Positions 44,538-53,091 of a stretch of 64,000 nt of DNA are shown here, one piece after another. Positions within the stretch are counted from its first letter, which is position 1; each line of letters opens with the position of its first letter. The notes beneath the pieces were generated by a model. That model was not told the DNA's origin. It saw nothing but the letters and a program-made list of their open reading frames with translations, and did no database searches. The position numbers and the translations under genes were made by a program. The stretch is from Candidatus Heimdallarchaeota archaeon (GTDB lineage: Archaea > Asgardarchaeota > Heimdallarchaeia > Heimdallarchaeales > Heimdallarchaeaceae): positions 33,535 to 97,534 of the forward strand of contig JAEOTK010000223.1 in NCBI GenBank assembly GCA_016839875.1. Direction: 5' to 3'.

Positions 44538-46402
44538 GCAGAAACAAAATGATTTCCTTCTGCTTTTTGTTTTTTATCCAACTGTGAATCTTTTTTGTTT
44601 ACTCTAGGTCTAAGTGATCGAGGATCTTGTCGAAAAGTAATATCCATTTTTCGTAGAAAATTATTCATTCCATATTGTAAAGTTCCTATTCTTCCGCTCT
44701 TACCCTTTACTCCTGATTCTCCATCAAAGACTAACAGTCTATCAGATGTGAAGTTCAACATCATAACATCATGCTCAACAACTATTGCTGGCATTTCATA
44801 ATGACTTACAACTCTTTTAATCACTTTGGCAACATTAACCCTGTCTTCTGAAGAGATGTATGCTGATGGCTCATCGAGTAGATATAAATGAGCCCTTCTT
44901 CCTAAGCAAGCTGCAATGGAAACCTTTTGGAGTTCTCCACCAGATAAATCACATAATCGAGAATCTATCAACTTTGTGAATTTTAGTGGCTCAACGATTT
45001 CTGATTTGTGCCATCCACTTGTTAAAATTACTGGATTTATATCTCGAAGATATTCTTGAACTGTTTGCTCTGATTCTGTGTAGAGATATTGCGGTTTATG
45101 ACTAACTACAAGTGTATCCGCAATCTCCTCTTTCTCTTCCTTAGAAGCTTCATTCTTTTTCTCTTCTTCTCTCTTCTTAGTAGATGTTTGTACTAGAAGT
45201 TCTAGAGGTTCGGAAATTGTAGTTGGTTCTAATATCCCAGCGAGCATTTTTACAAATGTAGTTTTTCCAATTCCATTTGGTCCGATAATACCAACAACTT
45301 CACCTTTGTAGAGCTCCCCTCCTTTTGAGGTTAATTCAAAACTCTCAAATTTCTTTGTCATGTCACCAAATCGTAATGCTAACCTGTGTGATACAAATCT
45401 ATCTTCCATAGTTGCTTTTTTGAAAATAATAGGCTCTGGTCTGAAACGCATGTTTTCTGATGGAATGTAACCATCTAGGAAAATGTTTATTCCTTCTCTA
45501 ACTGAATAAGGATGGCTGACAATACCATATACTCCTGCATCACCATAATAGATATGCACATGGTCACTTAGGTAATCAAGCATAGCTAAATCGTGTTCTA
45601 CAACAATTAATGTGTGGTTTGGAGATTTCATATCATTGATGTATTGAGAAATCTTTACTCTTTCATGTACATCTAAGTAAGATGTAGGTTCATCAAAAAG
45701 GTAAACATCTGCTTCTCGAACAATAGAAGCTGCAATTGCAAGCCGTTGTAACTCCCCTCCACTTAATTTTGAAATGTCTCTGTCCCAAACTGTGTTTAGA
45801 GAAAAAATCTCTTTGATTTCATTCTTTAATCCTCTCTCATCAACTTTCTCAATAAGGTCAGAGACTTTACCTTTGGTGACACGAGGTAATCGATCAACAT
45901 TCTGAGGTTTTAATACTGTTTTGAGTTCATCATTTGCTAGTTTTTTGAAATAAGATTGAACTTCTGTCCCTCTATAGTTCTCTATTATTTCATCCCAATC
46001 AGGTGGATCCTCATACCTTCCTAGATTTGGTTGAAAATTTCCTTGTAATATGTTCAGAGTTGTTGATTTACCCGATCCATTTTGTCCAACTAAACCTGTT
46101 ACTTGACCTAGTTTTGGCATCGGTAGTCTATGAAGCTTAAAACCATTTATACTATATCTGTGAGTTACTTCTTTATCTAACTCTTCAGGCAGATTTACCA
46201 CTGTGATACATTGGAAAGGACATTTTTTGACACAGATTGCTACTCCCGAGCATAAAAGTTCATGAATAACTGCTTTATTGCTTGGTGGATCAAATGTAAT
46301 TGTATCTCTTCCTGCCCTTACGGAAGGACATACTTTTTGACAAAGATGACCACATTTATCCGGTCTGCATTTCTCTTGATTGATTACAGCAACACGTGTC
46401 AT
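44534..46402 (-). CDS. abce1: ABCE1/RLI ribosome-recycling ATPase
   Basis: This twin-ATPase with two N-terminal 4Fe-4S clusters splits ribosomes after termination. Clusters are held by CRPDKCGHLCQKVCPS and CSGVAICVKKCPFQC. NBD1 has GQNGSGKSTTL, LSGGELQRLAIAAS and LFDEPTSYLDVHER. NBD2 has GPNGIGKTTFV, LSGGELQKVSIAAC and LLDEPSAYISSEDRV. In NBD2 the D-loop reads YIS where YLD is usual. A charged insertion (KKREEEKKNEASKEEK) lies between Walker A and the Q-loop of NBD2. Full length at 622 residues. Confidence 0.96.
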   Translation of the reverse strand: MTRVAVINQEKCRPDKCGHLCQKVCPSVRAGRDTITFDPPSNKAVIHELLCSGVAICVKKCPFQCITVVNLPEELDKEVTHRYSINGFKLHRLPMPKLGQVTGLVGQNGSGKSTTLNILQGNFQPNLGRYEDPPDWDEIIENYRGTEVQSYFKKLANDELKTVLKPQNVDRLPRVTKGKVSDLIEKVDERGLKNEIKEIFSLNTVWDRDISKLSGGELQRLAIAASIVREADVYLFDEPTSYLDVHERVKISQYINDMKSPNHTLIVVEHDLAMLDYLSDHVHIYYGDAGVYGIVSHPYSVREGINIFLDGYIPSENMRFRPEPIIFKKATMEDRFVSHRLALRFGDMTKKFESFELTSKGGELYKGEVVGIIGPNGIGKTTFVKMLAGILEPTTISEPLELLVQTSTKKREEEKKNEASKEEKEEIADTLVVSHKPQYLYTESEQTVQEYLRDINPVILTSGWHKSEIVEPLKFTKLIDSRLCDLSGGELQKVSIAACLGRRAHLYLLDEPSAYISSEDRVNVAKVIKRVVSHYEMPAIVVEHDVMMLNFTSDRLLVFDGESGVKGKSGRIGTLQYGMNNFLRKMDITFRQDPRSLRPRVNKKDSQLDKKQKAEGNHFVSA

Positions 46403-46472
46403 AAGATAGTAGAAATTTGTCTCTTTAAAAATTTAGAGATGAACGAACACTTTAGTTAATTTAAAAGCGAAT

Positions 46473-46481
46473 CTATAAATA
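46473..46481 (+). promoter_or_regulatory. TATA box of the UEV gene
   Basis: CTATAAATA lies about 45 bases before the ATG, and AAAGGAG (46506-46512) is the ribosome site. The gene thus has its own transcript rather than being part of the flanking minus-strand genes. Confidence 0.5.
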
Positions 46482-46522
46482 CAGCATTGTGAAATATTAA
46501 CACGTAAAGGAGTAAGAATTCA

Positions 46523-47179
46523 ATGCCAATACCAGATAGTGTCTTAGCTAGAGAATATAGTCTTGTAATGGAAAGAGCATATGCTTTTGAACCAAAAGAT
46601 GGAGATTTAACAACATGGATAGGGTTCGTTCCCGCTGTTTCAGATGAGGGAGAAATGTTGATCCAGGTAGAAATAAAATTACCCGAAACATTTCCTTCTA
46701 TGCCACCAGTTGTTCAAATAGTTACACCTGTTACTCACCCTAATCTAACAAGTGATAATATTCTTGAAATGCGAATGCTTGCTAGATGGAGACCTTCTTA
46801 TCATCTCTTTCAAGTCATTGTTGAAGTAATAAGATTATTTTCGAAGGTTCCTGCTCGTAAAACAGAAAAAGCTCCAAAGACAGTAGACGCCAAAACACAA
46901 CTACATCCACTCGTTTCTCAAAAGGAACAACTTGCAGTTATCCTCCGACAGAAAAAAGTTGAATTGAACGAAGTCAAAGACATGAAGTCTACAGCTATGT
47001 CTTCGAGGGCGCTACAAAAGGAAAAATTAAAACATCTTGAGGATGAAATTCTGAATGTCGAAAATCAGATTTTTGCTGTGGAGCAACAATTTGAGGATTA
47101 TGATATTTCTAGCCTTGAATTTGCAAAGAAATTTTATTCTCTAAAGAAAAGACTGTATTTATTAGAAACTCACTCTTGA
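46523..47179 (+). CDS. UEV-domain protein with steadiness-box-like tail (ESCRT-I Vps23/TSG101-like)
   Basis: Residues 1-110 are an E2-type fold without a catalytic Cys. The order LPETFPSMPPVVQIVTPVTH, then HPN (72-74), then RWRPSYHLFQVIVEVIRLF is E2-like, but at the active-site position NILEM replaces the usual GxICLD. That is the mark of a UEV domain. Residues 125-190 are charged coiled coil, and the end (DISSLEFAKKFYSLKKRL) resembles the steadiness box of Vps23. Together these match an ESCRT-I subunit, known in Asgard archaea. The HPN tripeptide is retained, unlike eukaryotic TSG101. No other ESCRT gene lies in the window. Confidence 0.8.
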   Translation: MPIPDSVLAREYSLVMERAYAFEPKDGDLTTWIGFVPAVSDEGEMLIQVEIKLPETFPSMPPVVQIVTPVTHPNLTSDNILEMRMLARWRPSYHLFQVIVEVIRLFSKVPARKTEKAPKTVDAKTQLHPLVSQKEQLAVILRQKKVELNEVKDMKSTAMSSRALQKEKLKHLEDEILNVENQIFAVEQQFEDYDISSLEFAKKFYSLKKRLYLLETHS

Positions 47180-47192
47180 TAATTTCTTCTCT

Positions 47193-47450
47193 CTATTTCT
47201 TCTTTTCTTCTGAAACATCTTTAGTTTTCATTATTCTCTTTGTTAAATAAAACCACAGAAATAACCAAGCACCAACCAACAAAAGGCTTATTCCAACTTT
47301 TAGAAAGGCAATACCAATCGGATTTGGTTCAGGAGGTATCCCAACAATTACTGCGTTAATTAATGCACAAATTCCAATGAAAGTTGCAAAAACAAATGTC
47401 TCTAATCCTATTATCTTTGCTAGTTGTGGTGTTAATCTTATGTATCTCAT
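47193..47450 (-). CDS. Small membrane protein, two helices
   Basis: An 85-residue protein has two hydrophobic segments, TFVFATFIGICALINAVIVG and FLKVGISLLLVGAWLFLWFY, and ends in a Lys/Glu-rich tail. I do not recognise a family. Its start overlaps the end of the transferase gene by one base, so it is cotranscribed and may be an accessory of that enzyme. Confidence 0.65.
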   Translation of the reverse strand: MRYIRLTPQLAKIIGLETFVFATFIGICALINAVIVGIPPEPNPIGIAFLKVGISLLLVGAWLFLWFYLTKRIMKTKDVSEEKKK

Positions 47451-48478
47451 TAAATCACTATCCTAATTAGTACTGCAGTAATAATCGCAAACACTCCGCT
47501 GATGAATGTCAGTATATTGATGCTTTTCACTACATCTTTTTCATGTAAAGCTCCTTTTTTTATTATGAGCCCTACGAGTGTAATAGGAGCCTTGGGATCC
47601 TCGGTTGATTCTAATTTCCAATCCTCCGTCATCCTTGTAGGTCGTGCCATCTCCCTTCTTTCCAGCAGACCTCTAACACTGCTGATAATTCCAAATGAAT
47701 TCATGATAAATGGTATCATTGCAATAATCATGACAACTTCTAGCTGTCCCATAACGGCAATTGCTCCTAATGCTGCTCCTACAGTTAAACTTCCGGTATC
47801 TCCAGCGAAAACCTTAGCGGGATATCGATTGAAAAACCAGAAAGCTATTAGTGTTCCAATCATAATGAAAATGAAAACATAGGTAAGATCTAGTTCTGAA
47901 TATCCATTTCGGAAGATTATCATATTTGCAAAGAATACTGCAAAGAGAACCAATATTGTAGCTGTTGCCATCGAACCGTTGAAAACATCTAACATATTGA
48001 CGGAATTAGATGGAACAGCAATTATGAACGGTAACAATATCAAATAGATAATTGTTAATCTTGTTTGTCCAACAAAAGGAAGATAGGGTTCAGGTATGTA
48101 CCTGCCTGATACGATTATTGGAATTGATGCAAGCAACAGAAGAAGAGGTTTTAGTACTGCACTCAAATTAAAAAAATCATCTACAAGACCTATTATTCCA
48201 GCAATTAGTATTGTAACACAAAAAATACCTATTGTCAAACGAATATCTGAATCTCTGATTATAATGATTAATAATAATGAAGTAAGAATAATGGAAAGCA
48301 GAACAATAATTCCTCCCATTTCAGCTACTTTTGGTTGCTCTTTCTTGTGAATATCTACTCCAAACACACCTCTCTTTAGCATGTATTTTATGTGAAAAGG
48401 AATCCCGACAAAAGTTAAAATTAAGGGAACTAATAATGATAACACATAAATTACAATAGGGGCAATCGCAGTAGCCAT
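47450..48478 (-). CDS. UDP-GlcNAc:polyprenyl-phosphate GlcNAc-1-phosphate transferase (ALG7/AglH/MraY family)
   Basis: This polytopic membrane enzyme (about ten helices) starts the lipid-linked oligosaccharide for N-glycosylation or cell-surface glycan. Motifs are KKEQPKVAEMGGIIVLLSI, GLVDDFFNLSAVLKPLLLLL (first Asp pair), NSVNMLDVFNGSMA and FAGDTGSLTVGAALGAIAVM (a second Asp), matching the PNPT superfamily. It acts at the cytoplasmic face. The UDP-sugar could come from the GlmU-like enzyme at 22611. The start is the first ATG, 50 bases after the next upstream gene. Confidence 0.87.
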   Translation of the reverse strand: MATAIAPIVIYVLSLLVPLILTFVGIPFHIKYMLKRGVFGVDIHKKEQPKVAEMGGIIVLLSIILTSLLLIIIIRDSDIRLTIGIFCVTILIAGIIGLVDDFFNLSAVLKPLLLLLASIPIIVSGRYIPEPYLPFVGQTRLTIIYLILLPFIIAVPSNSVNMLDVFNGSMATATILVLFAVFFANMIIFRNGYSELDLTYVFIFIMIGTLIAFWFFNRYPAKVFAGDTGSLTVGAALGAIAVMGQLEVVMIIAMIPFIMNSFGIISSVRGLLERREMARPTRMTEDWKLESTEDPKAPITLVGLIIKKGALHEKDVVKSINILTFISGVFAIITAVLIRIVI

Positions 48479-48528
48479 TAAGCAATTGTTTGTAAACTAT
48501 ATATGAAATTTACTGTTAATATCTAAAT

Positions 48529-49371
48529 TTACAAATCCTCTAATTTCTTAAGAGCTTTTAGCAATTCTGCTTTGTCTCCGCTTACCGCTTCACCGAATAA
48601 TTCAGCAGATTTACCCTCTTCTGGAGCTGTTGGATCAATTTCTTCTGTTTTTGGAACTTGAGGTTGTACTGGTTCAACTACAGCTGCATCTTCATCCTGC
48701 TTAGGTGGCATTGGAATGGTACCAGACACTTCTTTTGAGATAGGACTTACATCTCTTTCCACACTTTCTGATATTTGAACTGAAGGTGTTGGTTCTACTG
48801 CTGGAGATTCAGCTACTTCGGTTTGAGCAGGTGGTTCTTCTATAATCTCTTCTTGAGGTGGAGGTATAGCTGCTGGTGAGGGGGGAGGTGTCGATGGTGC
48901 TTCTACGCTTGATGGAATAGTAGGAACTTCAGCTTTTGCTACAGGCTCTAGATCAACAACACTTGGAGCAGGAGCGGGTGTAGAAGGCGCTTCTGGAAGA
49001 AGCTCAGTTTCAACTTTAATCTCTCTTTCTGCTGTTTCTTTAATTGCTTGCACATCTGTTGCTTCCACAGTAGGTTCTCCATGAACACTTTTTGATGCTT
49101 CAATGAGGAGCAATCGTTCATTTAGACTATCCAATCGTTTTTCAAACATATCAAATTTCGAAGAAAGGTCTGCTGGCACGGCTTGTGGAGTTGTACCCTG
49201 TCCAATTCCAGCTGATAGATTCTCTAGTGTCTCAATTCGTTCTTTGAGTGTAACCACAACATTATCATAATCTTTGAATCTGTCTTGAACGGCTGCAACA
49301 ATGCTTTCAACCATGTTTTTTACCATGTTTACAGAATTTACAAGAGACTTTAATTCATCTTTTTTTGACAT
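48529..49371 (-). CDS. Coiled-coil, Pro/Glu-rich low-complexity protein
   Basis: I do not recognise a family. Residues 1-55 and 70-100 are charged coiled coil (MVESIVAAVQDRFKDYDNVV). Residues 115-260 are disordered and rich in Pro, Glu, Ala and Val (many PAPAP and EEP groups). It ends in a short amphipathic helix ELLKALKKLEDL. That layout, a folded or helical start, long disordered linker and terminal helix, is shared with the Roadblock protein at 12824. Function unknown; it may be a linker or tether. Confidence 0.6.
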   Translation of the reverse strand: MSKKDELKSLVNSVNMVKNMVESIVAAVQDRFKDYDNVVVTLKERIETLENLSAGIGQGTTPQAVPADLSSKFDMFEKRLDSLNERLLLIEASKSVHGEPTVEATDVQAIKETAEREIKVETELLPEAPSTPAPAPSVVDLEPVAKAEVPTIPSSVEAPSTPPPSPAAIPPPQEEIIEEPPAQTEVAESPAVEPTPSVQISESVERDVSPISKEVSGTIPMPPKQDEDAAVVEPVQPQVPKTEEIDPTAPEEGKSAELFGEAVSGDKAELLKALKKLEDL

Positions 49372-49516
49372 CTTAATTCCACAATCAACTTAAACTTTTA
49401 TGCATATAAAACCATTGCTAAAGGCTAGGAACATGATGGAACTGTATATTACCTAAAGTAAATTTTGCATGCGAAAAGAATCAAATTTGGAAAATGAAAA
49501 AGAAGGATTTGTCTTA

Positions 49517-51538
49517 CTAGTCCTTCATTTCTATCAAGCCTAAGTGTTCGATCATTTCAAAGTAATCAAAAACTGCATCAACATTCGGGATTTTCCATTG
49601 AATAAAACTTAGAAGTGATATAATCTCCTCAATAGTTTTCTTACCATCTATAAGGCTAAAGAATTCAAGTAAGAAACCACCATAGTTAGCTCTTACTTCT
49701 TTTAGAAAATCATCTACTCTTTGAAGTTTGTCTTCCTTCATTTTTGCAACTTCTTCATTTTCCTTCTTTGCTCTTTCCACGGTGAATAAATATTGAAAAC
49801 TAAGAGGACCATCCCATTTTCTAATTGGGATTTTATGATATGGTTTTTCCACCTCATTTCTTTGTTCCATTTTAGAGAATTCAGGTATAGAATCTGAATA
49901 CAAAAGGACCAATGATTTCAAATCCTTAGAAATTATCTCTGGTAAGAGAGTATGGATATCAGAGAAAGAATTAGTTATTGTTTCTAAAACTAAATTTTCA
50001 TTTGCTATGAATTCTTTCAGAACACGGTGTATCAGTTTTTTGTGCTCATTCTTTCTCTCCTTTTCTTCAATTTTATCAGCTATTGATAATTCATTAGATA
50101 TTAAATTAGTTAGATTGCCTTTTCTCGCCTGATATCTATTTGAAAATGCTTTCATGATATCATTTGAAAATCCAGTTCTGTTCGCACTTGCTATTACAGT
50201 AGTTACTGTTGTAGTACCTACCCTCTTCAGTGTTGTAGGATCTACCTTCTCAATTGTATCTAGATTTGTATGATGGAAAGTATCTGGGTGACCAAACATG
50301 ACTGAAGGAATTCTAGTTGGTTCTTCATTGAAAAGTAAATGATCAGAACCACCAGCAAAAGGTTTGATTCTATAGTTCCAAGGGAATTGCCATCCTCCTT
50401 GTTCTATTGTGCTAGGATTGTCTTTTACTAGTTCAATTACTTCGGAGATTAGATCATTTAGATAAGATGGAGTTGAAACACTTGCTTTATTGAAAGTAAA
50501 AGGATACCCAACTAGAGCAGGATGTTCACCCACCATATCCAAGTTAATACAAAAAACTGGTTTAAATGATGCTTGTTGTGTTTGTTCCTCTATCCAAGAA
50601 ATTGTTCCATGAAACTCAGGAACCCATAAGAATCTAATAGTTCTCTGAGGTTTCTCGATTTTTCCTTCTTTAATTAGTGATATAATTGTTCTATATACTT
50701 CAAGAAGTAAAGCACTACCTGAAGCATTATCATTTGCAGAAGGAGCAGGATGACAGATGTGAGTAACAAGTATTATCTCGTCATTTGGACTTTCACTTCC
50801 TTCTATCTTGGTAGAAAGAACATGCATTTTTCCTTCGTACAAATTTGCCTTAATTTTTGCTTGCACTAAAACTTTTGAGTCTTTTTTCAAGAGTTTTATT
50901 ATTTCCAGAGCTTGTTTTCTAGAAATAGAAAAACCAAAAGTGGATTTATCAAGATTTTCAGCATTTGGCCATAAACCTACATATCGAATCATGTGAAGAT
51001 AACCTTGAGCATGTTGTTCTGATGGATAAGCTATTACTCCTATTGCTCCATGCTCATCTAATTCATCTATCATAGATCTAGGACTTCCAGAAGTAAGGAC
51101 AATTTTTCCTTTGATTTCTTTATCTTTCCATTCTTCAGGGGTTCCTCCACCAATATGAATTATCTCTGCAGTCAAATCAACAGATTTGGAATGAGTGCAT
51201 ATGCTCTCTGGTACTTCTGAATATTGGCATAATTTCTTGTGTATAGGTTCAATAAGTGCTAATTCTCCATCTTCTATGTCCCATGATATGGGTGTACTCC
51301 AATCATAGTACTTCTTTGTGCCATCAGCAGTATACTCGTGAATTTTGCTTTTCTTATCTCCTAACTTCTCTAGTTTTTTTTGAATAAATTCAACTGCCGT
51401 TAAAAATTCTTTACTCGCTTGAATACGATGATATTGAGAAAGTTGTCCAGTTGTCTTCTTTGCTCTTTCTCCGGAAAGTTCGCTAGTAATTGCATTAACT
51501 AACTCTTGTAGGTTCATAACTGAAAGGACAACTAGCAT
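49517..51538 (-). CDS. M28-family zinc aminopeptidase-like protein with PA domain
   Basis: Residues about 120-230 form a PA-like segment (IHIGGGTPEEWKDKEIKGK, GSPRSMIDELDEHGAIGVIA). The M28-type metal site lies in VTHICHPAPSANDNASGSAL (His and Asp), then WVPEFHGT and NLDMVGEH, GGSDHLLFNE and FHHTNLDT. The last 170 residues are helical, with no catalytic role evident. No signal peptide is seen, so it is probably cytoplasmic. The start could be 51538 or the internal ATG at 51517; neither has a good ribosome site. It is 40 bases downstream of fpg. Confidence 0.8.
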   Translation of the reverse strand: MLVVLSVMNLQELVNAITSELSGERAKKTTGQLSQYHRIQASKEFLTAVEFIQKKLEKLGDKKSKIHEYTADGTKKYYDWSTPISWDIEDGELALIEPIHKKLCQYSEVPESICTHSKSVDLTAEIIHIGGGTPEEWKDKEIKGKIVLTSGSPRSMIDELDEHGAIGVIAYPSEQHAQGYLHMIRYVGLWPNAENLDKSTFGFSISRKQALEIIKLLKKDSKVLVQAKIKANLYEGKMHVLSTKIEGSESPNDEIILVTHICHPAPSANDNASGSALLLEVYRTIISLIKEGKIEKPQRTIRFLWVPEFHGTISWIEEQTQQASFKPVFCINLDMVGEHPALVGYPFTFNKASVSTPSYLNDLISEVIELVKDNPSTIEQGGWQFPWNYRIKPFAGGSDHLLFNEEPTRIPSVMFGHPDTFHHTNLDTIEKVDPTTLKRVGTTTVTTVIASANRTGFSNDIMKAFSNRYQARKGNLTNLISNELSIADKIEEKERKNEHKKLIHRVLKEFIANENLVLETITNSFSDIHTLLPEIISKDLKSLVLLYSDSIPEFSKMEQRNEVEKPYHKIPIRKWDGPLSFQYLFTVERAKKENEEVAKMKEDKLQRVDDFLKEVRANYGGFLLEFFSLIDGKKTIEEIISLLSFIQWKIPNVDAVFDYFEMIEHLGLIEMKD

Positions 51539-51577
51539 TTTTTATCTTTTGTGCAAAGCATTGATAGTTGAATTTGT

Positions 51578-52429
51578 TTATTTCTGGCAATTTGAGCAGA
51601 AGAAAGTACTTCTTCCATTTTGTTTGATTCTGCTTATTTCTGTTGCACACTCTTGGCATGGTTTAGCATATTTACCATATACTTTGTGCCAATTTTGAGC
51701 AGAACCTTCCCTTCCATCAGGACTCTGAAAAGGTTGAATACTGAAAGTACTTCCTTGGTGAGCTAGAGCTAATTGAAGTGTGTTTGAAATCTCGATACCC
51801 AGCTTTTTTCTTTCTTTAACTGAGATATCTTTCACTATTCTCGTTGGATTTATTCTTGCAGCATACAATGCTTCTGATTTGTAAATATTCCCTATTCCAG
51901 AAACTAATTTCTGATCAAGAAGTATTGACCCAATCTCTCTATTTGCATAATTTGGTTTATCAAGGCTAAGGAGAAATTCTTTCTGTGGAAAGGGTATAAC
52001 TAATCCATCTAGTCCATTTGACTTGATTGGTTTGTAATTCATTATTGCATCATATGATTCAAAAATTCTGAATTGCCCAAAATTCCTAACATCATCAAAA
52101 ATCAGTTTTTCTGATAATTCCTCAATGTTTAGCATGACTTTTGCATGCCTGATACTGCTGATATTTTCATCTTTGATAAACAACCATTTACCAGACATAC
52201 CAAGATGATTCAGTATAGCTGTTTTACAATCAAACACCCAAATCAGAAATTTACCTACTCTTTCGATTTTCTCAACTTTCCTATTTCGAAATATATCGAA
52301 TTCTCTTTGCTTGTTTTTATACTTCTGATACTTCTGCGATAATTCAGTGAGTTTAATTTCATTAACTTTTTTCGAGATTATAGGAAGAAGAGATAATCTA
52401 ACATGCTCAACCTCTGGACCTTCTGGCAT
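51578..52429 (-). CDS. fpg: Formamidopyrimidine-DNA glycosylase (Fpg/Nei)
   Basis: This base-excision repair glycosylase/AP lyase removes oxidised purines. The mature N-terminus PEGPEVEHVRLSL gives catalytic Pro2 and Glu3. LNHLGMSGKWL has the conserved Lys, and the helix-two-turn-helix LVSGIGNIYKSEALYAARIN follows. The C-terminal zinc finger CQECATEISRIKQ and FCSNC closes it. Length (283) is normal. Most archaea use AGOG or Ogg, so this bacterial-type gene may be a transfer. Its ATG directly follows the THEP1 stop codon. Confidence 0.93.
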   Translation of the reverse strand: MPEGPEVEHVRLSLLPIISKKVNEIKLTELSQKYQKYKNKQREFDIFRNRKVEKIERVGKFLIWVFDCKTAILNHLGMSGKWLFIKDENISSIRHAKVMLNIEELSEKLIFDDVRNFGQFRIFESYDAIMNYKPIKSNGLDGLVIPFPQKEFLLSLDKPNYANREIGSILLDQKLVSGIGNIYKSEALYAARINPTRIVKDISVKERKKLGIEISNTLQLALAHQGSTFSIQPFQSPDGREGSAQNWHKVYGKYAKPCQECATEISRIKQNGRSTFFCSNCQK

Positions 52430-52942
52430 CTACTTTAACATCTCCATTATTTTGTTCTTTATTTCTTCTCGATTGGAAACTGTTATTTCAAGAAGAATTG
52501 TATCATCTCTATTCTTTATCTGTCTTGTAAAATCATTGTCCCTCAACATTATAGTTCCTAGAACCTTTTTTGTTTCTAAGCAATCCATAACAAAACTTCT
52601 AAATTTAGATGAAAAAAGTTCCATCTTTCCTATTTCATCAATGATTATTAAATCATAATCTGTTTCAAACAATTCTTGTGACAGGTTCTCAATAGTTGTA
52701 TCTATATTTTCTAAATATACTCCATAACCAGCTACTCTATATCTGCTAGTTGTATTTTTTTTGGATGCTAATAGTAGTTTGTGACCTGAATATGTTTTTA
52801 TTTCAAATCCTGTTCTTCGGTTATTTTCTTTAATTTCCTCTGTTAAAAAACCTATTACGTCCTTTTTCATTTCTTTGATAACACTTGTTATCAACGTGGT
52901 TTTTCCTACTCTCGGGGAACCTGTGATCAGAACATTCTTCAT
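52430..52942 (-). CDS. THEP1-type nucleoside-triphosphatase
   Basis: This is a P-loop NTPase of the THEP1 family. Walker A is VLITGSPRVGKTTLITSV, and Walker B is LIIIDEIGKMELFSSKF. The segment YRVAGYGVYLENIDTTIENL belongs to the family. Other members hydrolyse NTPs slowly; the cellular role is unclear. It is the first gene of a THEP1-fpg-peptidase run and is divergent from the exosome operon across about 150 bases. Confidence 0.87.
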   Translation of the reverse strand: MKNVLITGSPRVGKTTLITSVIKEMKKDVIGFLTEEIKENNRRTGFEIKTYSGHKLLLASKKNTTSRYRVAGYGVYLENIDTTIENLSQELFETDYDLIIIDEIGKMELFSSKFRSFVMDCLETKKVLGTIMLRDNDFTRQIKNRDDTILLEITVSNREEIKNKIMEMLK

Positions 52943-53022
52943 TTACAATAACCTGCAAACAGCTTTTAGTTTATATTAGGAGATTAGTTATTGTTTTTCT
53001 TTGTTCTCAACCTTAAAAAGTC

Positions 53023-53030
53023 TTATAAAT
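53023..53030 (+). promoter_or_regulatory. TATA box of the SBDS-exosome operon
   Basis: TTATAAAT, preceded by an A-rich BRE-like AAAAAGTC, lies about 65 bases before the SBDS start. This is a likely main promoter for the genes from SBDS to eL43. A separate T-run ends that stretch at about 56695. Confidence 0.5.
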
Positions 53031-53091
53031 CTGGCTTTTACATTTCTTTCAAAGTTAGTTGATGTTACTCCACTAATAGAGTGTGAATAAG

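Noticed and set aside
47502..47882. Plus-strand frame of 126 codons opposite the ALG7/MraY-like gene
   Set aside because: It lies entirely antisense to a well-supported membrane enzyme and has no ribosome site or family pattern.
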